Source: Bacteroidales bacterium (lineage in GTDB: Bacteria; Bacteroidota; Bacteroidia; Bacteroidales; UBA10428). From it: a stretch of 23,648 nt of DNA. A program made the translations under genes and the position numbers. Each line of letters opens with the position of its first letter. Positions within the stretch are counted from its first letter, which is position 1. This document shows positions 1 through 6,876 of this stretch, one piece after another. The notes below the pieces were generated by a model. The model was given only the letters and a program-made list of their open reading frames with translations, did no database searches and had not been told where the DNA came from. Where the stretch lies: the NCBI GenBank assembly GCA_016926235.1, contig JAFGOZ010000173.1:1-23648 (forward strand), in the 5' to 3' direction.

Positions 1-53
1 ACCTCTGATATTTCTTTCCCATTAGCCGTTATGGTGAACAAAAGGTTACAAAA
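1..53 (+). repeat. Direct repeat copy A: 3' end and flank of a truncated coiled-coil gene copy
   Basis: Bases 1-53 are identical to 2779-2831. In the second copy this stretch holds the last codons (His-Leu-stop) and the 3' flank of the coiled-coil gene 2283-2786. The same stop (TGA at 6-8) is present here, so the window opens on the last codons of a second member of that gene family, cut off by the window edge. The identity continues about 45 bases past the stop and then breaks down, although a shared AACTTAATG follows in both. Conservation of the flank as well as the gene end points to a duplication rather than protein-level selection alone. Confidence 0.8.
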
Positions 54-73
54 AATGTAACTTAATGTATACT
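45..73 (+). promoter_or_regulatory. Putative abiE promoter with overlapping inverted-repeat operator
   Basis: A perfect 6-bp inverted repeat, GTTACA-N5-TGTAAC, lies at 45-61. A possible -35 TTACAA (46-51) and -10 TATACT (68-73) with a 16-bp spacer overlap it. AbiEi antitoxins are known to repress their own operon by binding inverted repeats near the promoter, so this is a reasonable operator. The otherwise identical repeat copy at 2779-2831 lacks the right arm of the palindrome. A start near base 80 would leave almost no 5' leader before the ATG at 85, and there is no clear ribosome-binding site. Confidence 0.4.
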
Positions 74-84
74 GTTAGAATAGT

Positions 85-633
85 ATGCAAGGAATAAAAA
101 TATTAAGGGATACTTTAGATCGTCTCTGTGATTATGATCATTATTTATTTTCCTCATCTGATTTTAAATCTTTATTTCCTGAAATGGGAGAGCAATCCTT
201 CAAGACATTATTAAGCCGGGCACAGGCCGGGGGAGTCTTGAAACGTGTGTGCCGGGGAATATACCTCTATGATCGAAAAGGTTTTCCCGGAGGAGAAGTT
301 CTGTTTCACACCGCATCCAGATTGAGAGCCAACCATTTCAATTATCTCAGTCTGGAGTCCGTTCTGAGTGAAGAAGGTATTATTTCGCAAATTCCCATTA
401 ATAGAATAACGCTGATGAGCAGTGGTCGATCAAATATTATCGACTGTGGAAGATGGGGCGCCATAGAGTTTATCCACACAAGGAAAAAGCCGGAAAACCT
501 GATCGGCAGACTAAAGTATGATAAAAAAAGAAGACTTTGGAAGGCTCAAAATGATCTGGCTCTGGAAGATTTAAAGGCCGTTGGGAGGAATCTCGATTTA
601 ATTGATCGGGAAAGGATTTATGACACTTTTTGA
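85..633 (+). CDS. AbiEi-type antitoxin (type IV toxin-antitoxin, COG5340-like)
   Basis: This 182-residue protein has the layout of AbiEi antitoxins: an N-terminal winged-helix part (about residues 15-60, ending in the typical CRGIYLY stretch, where a conserved R-G-x-Y/W turn is expected) followed by a C-terminal domain. In the family it represses its own operon and neutralises the AbiEii nucleotidyltransferase toxin. The start is the ATG at 85, with no obvious Shine-Dalgarno sequence. The gene overlaps the start of the toxin reading frame (ATG at 620) by 14 bases, as is usual for abiE operons. Since the partner is broken, this antitoxin is probably an orphan; it may still act as a DNA-binding repressor or protect against AbiEii toxins elsewhere. 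Family assignment is by recognition of the sequence pattern and by the toxin-like neighbour. Confidence 0.75.
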   Translation: MQGIKILRDTLDRLCDYDHYLFSSSDFKSLFPEMGEQSFKTLLSRAQAGGVLKRVCRGIYLYDRKGFPGGEVLFHTASRLRANHFNYLSLESVLSEEGIISQIPINRITLMSSGRSNIIDCGRWGAIEFIHTRKKPENLIGRLKYDKKRRLWKAQNDLALEDLKAVGRNLDLIDRERIYDTF

Positions 634-1247
634 TATTACAGTTGATGAAGCGCTTGCCAACCAGAAGGAATATTCAGCATTACGGTTTGTCGTGGAAAAT
701 AAAAATTGAAACCAGGCCGGAGAGAGCCGATATGCCCAGTCAGAAAATACATCTGGTTATCTGTTCTCTAAACAGTTATGAACGGGAACCCCGGATGCTG
801 TTGAATCACTATAATGTTGATTTGGGAACCGGCGGTTTGATTGTTCAGGCTCAGAGCCGTAGAGAGATCCTGACAGATAAATATATTGCTTTGGGTTTGC
901 GGCCGAACAGAATAAAAAACCGTGATCTCTGGGATATTCTTTGGCTTGGGCAGGCAAATATCCGGGCCGATTCTTCTCTTCTTAGGAAAAAACTGGGAGA
1001 CAGGGACCGGAATGAACAGGATTTTATTGACCTGATGAATTCCCGTGTCGATTCATTAAGACCTGATTCTCCCGCCCATAAAGACTTTGTAAAAGAAATG
1101 GCCCGTTTTCTACCGCAGTCCATTGTAAAGGAAACGGTTGAATCATCCGATTTCTGGAAATATCTGTCCGGCAGGATTCAGGAGGAATGGGGAAATTTGC
1201 AAATGGACTTATCGGGGAATAATCGCAGCCGGGATTTTCGAATGTAA
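620..1247 (+). pseudogene. AbiEii-type nucleotidyltransferase toxin, catalytic core deleted
   Basis: Two pieces of an AbiEii toxin are visible in different frames. From ATG 620 the frame reads MTLFDITVDEAL..., a normal AbiEii N-terminus, for 27 codons to a stop at about 703. The second frame picks up at about 695 with WKIKIETRPERADMPSQKIH and runs through the conserved DKYIALGLRPNRIKNRDLWD block to 1247. The part between, about 100 residues with the nucleotide-binding GG and D-x-D motifs, is missing. The join lies at GTGGAAAATAAAAATTG, where both halves can be read in different frames, as expected for a deletion between short similar sequences. The product cannot be a working nucleotidyltransferase. 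The 205-codon frame from TTG 630 is the C-terminal half with an out-of-frame leader. Confidence 0.75.
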
Positions 1248-1300
1248 GCTGATTCATAACCGGGATTGAGGGGCGGAATAGAATAAATCCGATTTACCGG

Positions 1301-1321
1301 TAATATTGAAGCGGCAGGCTT
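1301..1321 (+). repeat. Short direct repeat flanking the GT2 gene, left copy
   Basis: TAATATTGAAGCGGCAG (17 bp exact) followed by one mismatch and CTT; it recurs at 2220-2240. A similar ATTT-CCG stretch precedes both copies, so the similarity spans roughly 28 bp. The two copies lie on either side of the minus-strand glycosyltransferase gene. Origin unknown: it could be a dispersed intergenic repeat or a scar of insertion. Confidence 0.7.
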
Positions 1322-1368
1322 TACCAGGCTGGTGGTTCCGCTTACCGTTTTTAATTATCCTGAAGGGG

Positions 1369-2136
1369 TTACAACAGGTATTTTATCAATCCCTTAACGC
1401 TGTACACCGCATAATATCGGATAGATGTGATTCGGGAAAACCCGAAAATTTCCCGGTACATTTTCCAGTGGCGCCTGGCCATCTCCAGCTTGTTGTTCGT
1501 CAGCGACTCGTTGTGAATCCGCAACCGGAAGAGATCCTCTTTCATCCCTCTCGCATCGCCGAAATTTTTCAGAATTTCCAGCCAGAAGAAAAAATCATCC
1601 TTAGATAAGGGCAATTCGGGATTCTGGCGGATTTCCCCCACTATGGTGCGGTCGAACATGGCCGAGGAAGCTGGAATGCTGTTCGATCCTATCAGTTTTT
1701 TATAGCTTACCTTTGCGGGCACGGGGATCCTGAATCTGCTGATGATTTTTCCCCGGCTATCGATTTTCCGGAAGGACGTATAGCTGAGGGGAACCTGCCA
1801 CTTTTCCATAAAGGCGATTTGTTTTTCCAGTTTGTCGGGAGTCCACAGGTCGTCGGCGTCGAGAAAGGCTATATAGCGGCCTGCCGCCGCATCCATCCCT
1901 TTGTTTCTGGCAATGATGGGGCCGGAATTCTGCTCAAGGCAAAGAAGAGTGATGCGCGGGTCTTTTTCCGCCAGGTCCCGGCAGATATCCCTGGTCCCGT
2001 CAGTCGATAGGTCGTCGATTATAACCCATTGATAATCCCGGAAGGTCTGTTCCGCGAGGCAGCCCGCGGTTTCTCTGATGAATGCTTCTCCGTTATAAAC
2101 CGGCGTTATAACGGAAACCATTTTGCTGTATGTCAA
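1369..2136 (-). CDS. GT2-family glycosyltransferase (GT-A fold)
   Basis: A complete 255-residue GT-A enzyme of the TuaG/WcaA-like kind, expected to transfer a sugar from a nucleotide-sugar donor to a growing surface glycan at the cytoplasmic face. The N-terminal nucleotide-binding strand reads VSVITPVYNG (about residues 7-16), followed by the DD of strand 2 (41-42) and the metal-binding DADD (93-96). SKDDFFFWLE at about 180 is the likely catalytic-base region. No membrane helix is evident. The start is a TTG at 2136 because a GAGG (complement of 2141-2145) stands five bases before it; the internal ATG at 2121 has no such site. It is the only intact non-mobile gene here on the minus strand, and it sits alone between direct repeats at 1301 and 2220. 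Donor and acceptor cannot be told from sequence. Confidence 0.88.
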   Translation of the reverse strand: MTYSKMVSVITPVYNGEAFIRETAGCLAEQTFRDYQWVIIDDLSTDGTRDICRDLAEKDPRITLLCLEQNSGPIIARNKGMDAAAGRYIAFLDADDLWTPDKLEKQIAFMEKWQVPLSYTSFRKIDSRGKIISRFRIPVPAKVSYKKLIGSNSIPASSAMFDRTIVGEIRQNPELPLSKDDFFFWLEILKNFGDARGMKEDLFRLRIHNESLTNNKLEMARRHWKMYREIFGFSRITSIRYYAVYSVKGLIKYLL

Positions 2137-2183
2137 GTTTTCCTCGTTTGCCTTGCATGTTAGATAATAAATTTTACTTTATC

Positions 2184-2225
2184 ATATTGTCGGGAATAAT
2201 TAAACCGTTATTTCCCCGATAATAT
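2184..2225. other. Imperfect hairpin in the GT2 / coiled-coil intergenic region
   Basis: Arms 2184-2199 and 2208-2225 pair almost completely (one G-U and two single-base bulges) around an 8-base loop. The right arm runs into the second copy of the direct repeat. There is no T run after the stem on either strand, so it is not a typical terminator. It could be a regulatory hairpin or part of a repeat element. Confidence 0.4.
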
Positions 2226-2240
2226 TGAAGCGGCAGACTT
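2220..2240 (+). repeat. Short direct repeat flanking the GT2 gene, right copy
   Basis: Matches 1301-1321 at 20 of 21 bases. It lies 43 bases before the ATG of the coiled-coil gene. Confidence 0.7.
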
Positions 2241-2282
2241 GTTCCTCTTGTTAAGTAAGTTGGAATTCAATAGATTTATATT

Positions 2283-2786
2283 ATGGAGCTGTCCGTGGAA
2301 GCCTTTGCAGAAATTCTTGAACAGGAACTCGAAGAAGCCGTTGAGGTAAAGAACAAGAAATCCTTTCACCGCTTTATTCTTATATTAACCCAGAATGTCG
2401 TCAGCCGGACCAGACAGGAAGAGGACCATTCGACCCTTAAAGATGATATTCGCGAAGTTCGCAGCGATATTAAAGAGTTAATTGCCGTTATGGAGAAACG
2501 CTTTGAAGCTGTCGATAAACGCTTTGAAGCAGTCCAGAAGCAGATGGACGATCGCTTTGAGTCTATGCAGAAGCAGATGGACGATCGCTTTGAGTCTATG
2601 CAGAAGCAGATGGACGAGCGCTTTGAGTCGATGCAGAAGCAAATGGATGAGCGCTTTGAAGCGGTTCAGAAGCAGATAGATGAACGCTTCAATGCCGTGG
2701 ACAGGCGGTTTTCCATGATGTTCGCTTTTATGAGCGTCGGCTTTACCATGCTGGCGGTTCTCTTCACCGTTTTTAATCACCTCTGA
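2283..2786 (+). CDS. Hendecad-repeat coiled-coil protein with C-terminal membrane anchor (Bdr-like)
   Basis: A 167-residue protein of unknown function. Residues 1-70 are acidic, mostly helical. Residues 73-141 are one regular coiled coil: a 7-residue unit RFEAVDK, five 11-residue units of the type RFESMQKQMDD (80-134), and a closing 7-residue unit RFNAVDR. A hydrophobic segment at about 143-165 then forms a single membrane helix ending at the C-terminus, so the coiled coil probably projects into the cytoplasm from the inner membrane. The architecture recalls Borrelia Bdr proteins and other small tail-anchored coiled-coil proteins of spirochaetes, but this is resemblance of layout, not proven homology. 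The 3' end of a second copy lies at bases 1-8, so this is a multi-copy family. The repeats are near-identical at DNA level and could vary in number. No clear ribosome-binding site; a stop just upstream in frame supports the ATG at 2283. Confidence 0.75.
   Translation: MELSVEAFAEILEQELEEAVEVKNKKSFHRFILILTQNVVSRTRQEEDHSTLKDDIREVRSDIKELIAVMEKRFEAVDKRFEAVQKQMDDRFESMQKQMDDRFESMQKQMDERFESMQKQMDERFEAVQKQIDERFNAVDRRFSMMFAFMSVGFTMLAVLFTVFNHL
2520..2684 (+). repeat. Five tandem 33-bp in-frame repeats
   Basis: Five consecutive 33-bp units encode 11-residue hendecads (RFEAVQKQMDD, RFESMQKQMDD, RFESMQKQMDE twice, RFEAVQKQIDE). The middle units differ by only a few bases, which suggests recent expansion and possible copy-number change by slippage without loss of frame. 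Confidence 0.85.
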
Positions 2787-2831
2787 TATTTCTTTCCCAT
2801 TAGCCGTTATGGTGAACAAAAGGTTACAAAA
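2779..2831 (+). repeat. Direct repeat copy B: end of the coiled-coil gene and 3' flank
   Basis: Identical to bases 1-53. It includes the last two codons and stop of the coiled-coil gene and 45 bases of flank. Confidence 0.85.
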
Positions 2832-2888
2832 GCGCAACTTAATGGCTTCATATTATGAAGCATTTAGGAAAAATCCCTATAGCCTGTA

Positions 2889-4565
2889 TTGTTTATCTCC
2901 TGTATAATCTTTTTCGTGTTTACGTTGCAGAATCTCGCGTGGAAGAAGTCAGGCCGTCCCGAAGGGACCGATGAGCTGTACTACTCCGCTGAAAATATTG
3001 AACCGGACCACAATCAAATTGCCCTGAAAGAGAAAGGGTCTATCGACTTCTTCTCCTATTCCAATATCTTCAACTGGAAAAAATGGTATAAATACACGGG
3101 TTTGAAAGCTCTCTCTCTCCATATCGAGGGAAAAGGCGATATCCGGGCTGTCGTTTCCGCCGACGGAAAGGAAATTCTCAGGGGAGCCATCGATGAAACG
3201 GGGCTTCTGGATCTGGAAATTCCCTTCGATTACAGAGAATCGCTTTTATCGGTCAGACTGGAAAGCGACTGCGGCGGTTCCTTCGTTTCAGGCCGATGGC
3301 AGTCCGCTGACCGGGACGGGGAAAGAAATCCTGTCAGAATTGCCCTGGTTTTCTGTACATTCAACCGTGACGACTATTTGTTCCCCAACCTGCAGCTGCT
3401 GAAAGACCATCTGCCTGAAAATTACGGGGTTTTCGTTGTCGATAACGGCAACCGGATACCCGCCGATTCTGTTACATCCCTGGGGACGGGTTTCCGCATT
3501 TACCACAACAACAACACGGGGGGAAGCGGCGGTTTTACCCGGGGCCTCGTCGAAGCTTTGCGCGATGAGGAAGATTGGACCCACGTTCATTTTATGGATG
3601 ATGATGTGGTTATAGAAATCGAAAGTCTTTTGCGAACGGTTTCCTTTCTTTCTCTATTGAAAGAAGATTTTAAGGATTTTTTTCTCTCCGGATCGATGCT
3701 TCGATTAGATAAGCCGTGGATTCTCCATGAAAATACAGCAATGTGGACGGGCATTCGGATCTTCAGCCATAATAACGATATTGATCTCCGCAGAAGGCAT
3801 AATGTTTTGCACAATGAAATTGAACCGGAAGGAGCTAACCATTATGCTGCCTGGTGGTATTGCGTTATTCCATTAGTGGAGGAGATGCGTTCCGATCTGC
3901 CTTTTCCTTTTTTCATATATGGCGATGATATGGAGTATGGGCTTCGAAGGGCTGGTGGTATTATTTCCATGAATGGAGTCTGTGTGTGGCATGAGCCCTT
4001 TGAAAAAAAATTCAATGCGGTTCTGAAAAGTTATTTCCTGAGTAGGAATCTTATGATTGTTAATACGATGCGGAGCGAACGGTTTGGCTTTTCGCACGTA
4101 TGGGGCAGGACTTTTATTAATTTTCTTGTACAACTTTTTGTTCACGATTATGTTTCGGCTCAGTTTGTTCTGGATAGTCTGGTGGATTTCCTGAAGGGAC
4201 CAGAATACATCATGAAATGTGATAGCGTAGCTATAATTGGAACTAAAAATGGGGAAGTTAAACCTCTTATTCCTGCTGACAAAGATGCCGCAAAAGGTTA
4301 TTATCCTATAAAATTAAACAACAAAAAGAACAAAGCGCCTTATTATTTTGTAAAAAAAAGAATCGTGGCTTATGATTATAATAATGCTTATATGGAATTG
4401 AGAAAGAGATCTCTGATAAAGGCGGTCCGGTTAACCGGTCGCTTTCTTTCTCTGTCTGTAAGGCTCGCATTCCGATACGGAGAGATAAGAGATTCCTATA
4501 GCAGGATAAAACTGGATATTGAATACTGGGATACTGTAAATATCCCCGGAGAACAACATGCTTGA
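2889..4565 (+). CDS. GlfT2-like galactofuranosyltransferase
   Basis: A glycosyltransferase like mycobacterial GlfT2, which polymerises galactofuranose from UDP-Galf. In the longest frame (558 residues), residues about 25-145 are the N-terminal beta-sandwich domain. The GT-A domain starts with CTFNR (156-160), then NTGGSGGF (209-216), the metal-binding DDD (237-239), AWWYCVIP (321-328), the catalytic GDDMEYGLR (345-353) and the metal-ligand His in WHEP (367-370). GPEYIM further on matches the family GPEHIF. The glf gene overlaps its end by 8 bases, so donor synthesis and use are coupled. The start is uncertain: the longest frame begins at a TTG with a hydrophobic leader that does not look like the family, while GTG 2916 or TTG 2925 would start closer to the conserved LQNLAW. 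No start has a good ribosome-binding site. The 3' half uses more AT-rich codons than the 5' half. Confidence 0.85.
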   Translation: MFISCIIFFVFTLQNLAWKKSGRPEGTDELYYSAENIEPDHNQIALKEKGSIDFFSYSNIFNWKKWYKYTGLKALSLHIEGKGDIRAVVSADGKEILRGAIDETGLLDLEIPFDYRESLLSVRLESDCGGSFVSGRWQSADRDGERNPVRIALVFCTFNRDDYLFPNLQLLKDHLPENYGVFVVDNGNRIPADSVTSLGTGFRIYHNNNTGGSGGFTRGLVEALRDEEDWTHVHFMDDDVVIEIESLLRTVSFLSLLKEDFKDFFLSGSMLRLDKPWILHENTAMWTGIRIFSHNNDIDLRRRHNVLHNEIEPEGANHYAAWWYCVIPLVEEMRSDLPFPFFIYGDDMEYGLRRAGGIISMNGVCVWHEPFEKKFNAVLKSYFLSRNLMIVNTMRSERFGFSHVWGRTFINFLVQLFVHDYVSAQFVLDSLVDFLKGPEYIMKCDSVAIIGTKNGEVKPLIPADKDAAKGYYPIKLNNKKNKAPYYFVKKRIVAYDYNNAYMELRKRSLIKAVRLTGRFLSLSVRLAFRYGEIRDSYSRIKLDIEYWDTVNIPGEQHA

Positions 4566-5748
4566 AAATGTAGATGCCGTTATAGTCGGGGCCGGTTTGG
4601 CCGGGCTCGTTACCGCAGAGAGACTCGCTTCCCGGGGGAAGAGCGTTCTGATTGTGGAAAAGAAAAAGCACATTGGAGGGCATTGTTACGATTATCTGAA
4701 CGAGTCGGGGATTTACGTCCATCAGTACGGTCCCCATATTTTTCATACGGACAATGAAAAAGTCTGGGATTATCTCTCGGGCTTTACGGAGTGGAATTTC
4801 TACGAGCATAAAGTCATTGCCATGATCGACGGCCAGGCCGTTCCCCTTCCTTTTAATCTGAACAGCATGGAGAAGCTGTTTTCTCCCTATCTCTACGAAA
4901 AACTGGAAAAGAAGCTGATTATGGCATACGGCTACAACAGCCGCGTTACCATAATGGAGCTGAGGAAAGCCGAAGATCCGGATCTGCAGTATCTGGCCAA
5001 TTTTATTTATGAAAAAGTCTTCCTCAACTACACCATGAAGCAGTGGGGCGATGTAAAGCCCGAGGATATCGACGAGTCTGTTTCCGGCCGCGTGCCTGTC
5101 GTCGTCTCGCGGGACGACCGCTATTTCCACAACAAGCACCAGGGGATTCCCATGCACGGCTACACGGCCATGTTCAACAAGATGATCGATTCGCCCAATA
5201 TCCATCTGCTGCTGAATACCGATGTAAAGCACCTTCTGCGGTTCCGCGATGAGAAGATTTTTCTGAGCGACAGGGAGTTCAACGGGGAGCTGATTTACAC
5301 GGGCATTATCGATGAGCTTTTTAATGAGGAGTTCGGCGAGCTGCCCTACAGGTCGGTTGATATTCTGTTTCAGGAGCACAATCAGCAGTATTTTCAGGAG
5401 AAGGCTGTGGTCAATTATCCCAATAACTACAATCTGACCAGGATTACGGAGTACAAGCACTTTCAGAAGAACCATAAGGACCTTCCCCACAGAACGACGA
5501 TTTCCCAGGAGCTGCCGATTCCCTATGTGAAGGGGGTGAATAATCCCTATTACGTGGTCAAAACGGAAGAGAATCTGGAGCGGCACAGGCAATATATGAA
5601 AATGGCTGATAAGATTGACAATCTGACTATTCTGGGAAGGCTGGCTGAGTATAAGTATTACGATATGGATCAGATTGTGGCGGCTGCTTTGGAGAATTCG
5701 AAGCTGCTTTGCCGCGATGAGATTAAAGAGAAGCAGGTGAAAAATTGA
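4558..5748 (+). CDS. glf: UDP-galactopyranose mutase
   Basis: An FAD-dependent enzyme that interconverts UDP-galactopyranose and UDP-galactofuranose in the cytoplasm, supplying the donor for the preceding galactofuranosyltransferase. At 396 residues it has the usual length. Visible marks are the N-terminal FAD-binding GAGLAG (11-16) with IVEKKKHIGGHCYD after it, YGPHIFHTDNE (61-71), the YTMKQWG segment, the GIPMHGYTAMF stretch of the substrate site, EYKHF, and the C-terminal GRLAEYKYYDMDQ that closes over FAD. The ATG at 4558 has a GGAG six bases upstream (4548-4551) and overlaps the end of the transferase gene, which indicates translational coupling. The sequence looks whole and functional. 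Confidence 0.96.
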   Translation: MLENVDAVIVGAGLAGLVTAERLASRGKSVLIVEKKKHIGGHCYDYLNESGIYVHQYGPHIFHTDNEKVWDYLSGFTEWNFYEHKVIAMIDGQAVPLPFNLNSMEKLFSPYLYEKLEKKLIMAYGYNSRVTIMELRKAEDPDLQYLANFIYEKVFLNYTMKQWGDVKPEDIDESVSGRVPVVVSRDDRYFHNKHQGIPMHGYTAMFNKMIDSPNIHLLLNTDVKHLLRFRDEKIFLSDREFNGELIYTGIIDELFNEEFGELPYRSVDILFQEHNQQYFQEKAVVNYPNNYNLTRITEYKHFQKNHKDLPHRTTISQELPIPYVKGVNNPYYVVKTEENLERHRQYMKMADKIDNLTILGRLAEYKYYDMDQIVAAALENSKLLCRDEIKEKQVKN

Positions 5749-5768
5749 AGGCCTCAATTCCTCATTGA

Positions 5769-6195
5769 TTATGTACTGGTTTGTTGATTTTTATTAATTA
5801 ATTGGACCATTTTATCAGCCAGTGCATTACTTTCTCCTGCAGGAAAAAACCAACCGTTTTTCCCTTCATTTATAAAAATCAGTCACACCGTTGAGTCTGG
5901 AACAAAGTACTTTTTTTCCACAAGCAAAATGTTCCAGAAGCGCTACCGGAGAGTTTTCAAACAATAGATGGGGCACGACTCCTATGTCATATTCTCCAAT
6001 CCAGGATTCCAATTCTTCCAGTTTGTATCTTCCGTATGTTTGCAGTTCCGGAATTAAGTCTAGATAGGATTTATACATATCGGGTTGGGAGACTCCCCTT
6101 ACGATGTATTGTGCTTTCCAGCGAGTGGTTTCCGGAATTAAGTTGAGGGCTACGAGAAAAAATTTCAAACCTTTTTGAGGTGCATCATGTTGCAT
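5769..6195 (-). pseudogene. GT4-family glycosyltransferase remnant (C-terminal half, frameshifted)
   Basis: The 109-codon frame is the C-terminal Rossmann domain of a GT-B (GT4) glycosyltransferase: a strand reading DIGVVPHLL, then the nucleotide-sugar motif ENSPVALLEHFACGKKVL, then GVTDF. The frame then hits a stop, but a one-base shift at the A run 5875-5879 (T5 on the coding strand) restores INEGKNGWFFPAGESNALAD, the expected family ending, through to a stop at 5769. Upstream of 6195 the frame is closed by a stop and no N-terminal domain can be found. So both an early truncation and a frameshift are present. It points away from the neighbouring glf gene and is presumably the remains of an older gene of this locus. 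Confidence 0.75.
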
Positions 6196-6529
6196 GGGTT
6201 CCGGAAGATTTCAAAAGAATATTCTTAATCTAGAATTTATTAAAAAAACGAACTCAATGAGGTCTGATGTATTAATATTGCTGTAGTGTTCGATTTATTT
6301 AATAGAGGAATTGTCGGGAGCAAATTTAACACATTAGGATGTTTCTGTTGTTAGTATTTAGGTTAATGGGGAATTTGATCTTTTCAGGAATCTTACAGAC
6401 TAGCACCATGCCTCCTGTGCTTTGTTAGAATTGATGATGTAATTAAAATTTTAATTCCTTAATGCGTGATGTATTATTGTTAAATCTTTTAAAAATAAGG
6501 TGGATTAGATTATTATACTTTTTTTATGG
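6196..6529. other. AT-rich non-coding stretch
   Basis: No convincing gene on either strand. It holds a 16-bp all-AT palindrome at 6441-6456 and nothing else that I can assign. It joins the GT4 remnant to the left end of the nested insertion sequences. Confidence 0.5.
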
Positions 6530-6591
6530 ATTTTGATCCCCTCCCTTAAAACAGTACCATAACCTAGATTACTTTTCAGCTTCAAAATACA

Positions 6592-6876
6592 ATGGAGGCT
6601 GAAATGAAAAAGATATTTACAGAAGAACAGATCGTCAAAATCCTGGGCGAGCAAAAATTAGGAAAACAGGTAAAAGACATTGCCAGAGAGTACGGAATCA
6701 GTACCAATACATTCTTCAATTGGAAGAAAAAATATGGTGATATGACAAAGCAGGAGATTGTTAAGCTGCGACAGCTTGAAGAAGAGAATGAGCGATTAAA
6801 GAAACTGGTAGCTGACTTTTCTCTTGATAATATGGCTCATAAGGAAATCATAAAGAAGTTCTGCGACCCGGAATAA
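6592..6876 (+). CDS. IS3-family (IS407-like) transposase OrfA
   Basis: A 94-residue DNA-binding subunit of an IS3-type transposase. Residues about 5-50 are the helix-turn-helix: FTEEQIVKILGEQKLGKQVK, then AREYGISTNTFFNWKKKYG. A leucine-rich helix follows (residues about 60-80, LEEENERLKKLVADFSLDN) that would mediate pairing with OrfB. The frame is intact, but its orfB partner is not. Two in-frame ATGs (6592 and 6604) are possible starts; a GGAGG just before the second suggests that the second may be used. Confidence 0.85.
   Translation: MEAEMKKIFTEEQIVKILGEQKLGKQVKDIAREYGISTNTFFNWKKKYGDMTKQEIVKLRQLEEENERLKKLVADFSLDNMAHKEIIKKFCDPE

Noticed and set aside
1271..1285. GGGCGGAATAG as a JUMPstart/ops element
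   Set aside because: The match to GGCGGTAGC is poor, and the site does not precede a polysaccharide operon on the same strand.
2520..2684. 33-bp tandem repeats as a possible CRISPR array
   Set aside because: The units follow each other with no spacers and stay in frame, encoding a coiled coil; they are not CRISPR repeats.
2478..2837. A 119-codon minus-strand frame with leucine-rich repeats
   Set aside because: It is the antisense reading of the 33-bp repeats of the coiled-coil gene; the repeat pattern explains its regularity.
4306..5757. A 483-codon open frame on the minus strand opposite glf
   Set aside because: It is the complement of the clearly coding glf and transferase genes. The translation is low-complexity and resembles no protein; a known shadow effect.
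5743..5759. AATTGA-AGGCC-TCAATT as terminator of glf
   Set aside because: The stem is only six weak pairs and no T run follows, so I do not call a terminator.
6441..6456. 16-bp palindrome AATTAAAATTTTAATT as regulatory site
   Set aside because: It is made of A and T only in an AT-rich gap, where such palindromes are likely by chance, and no gene is near.
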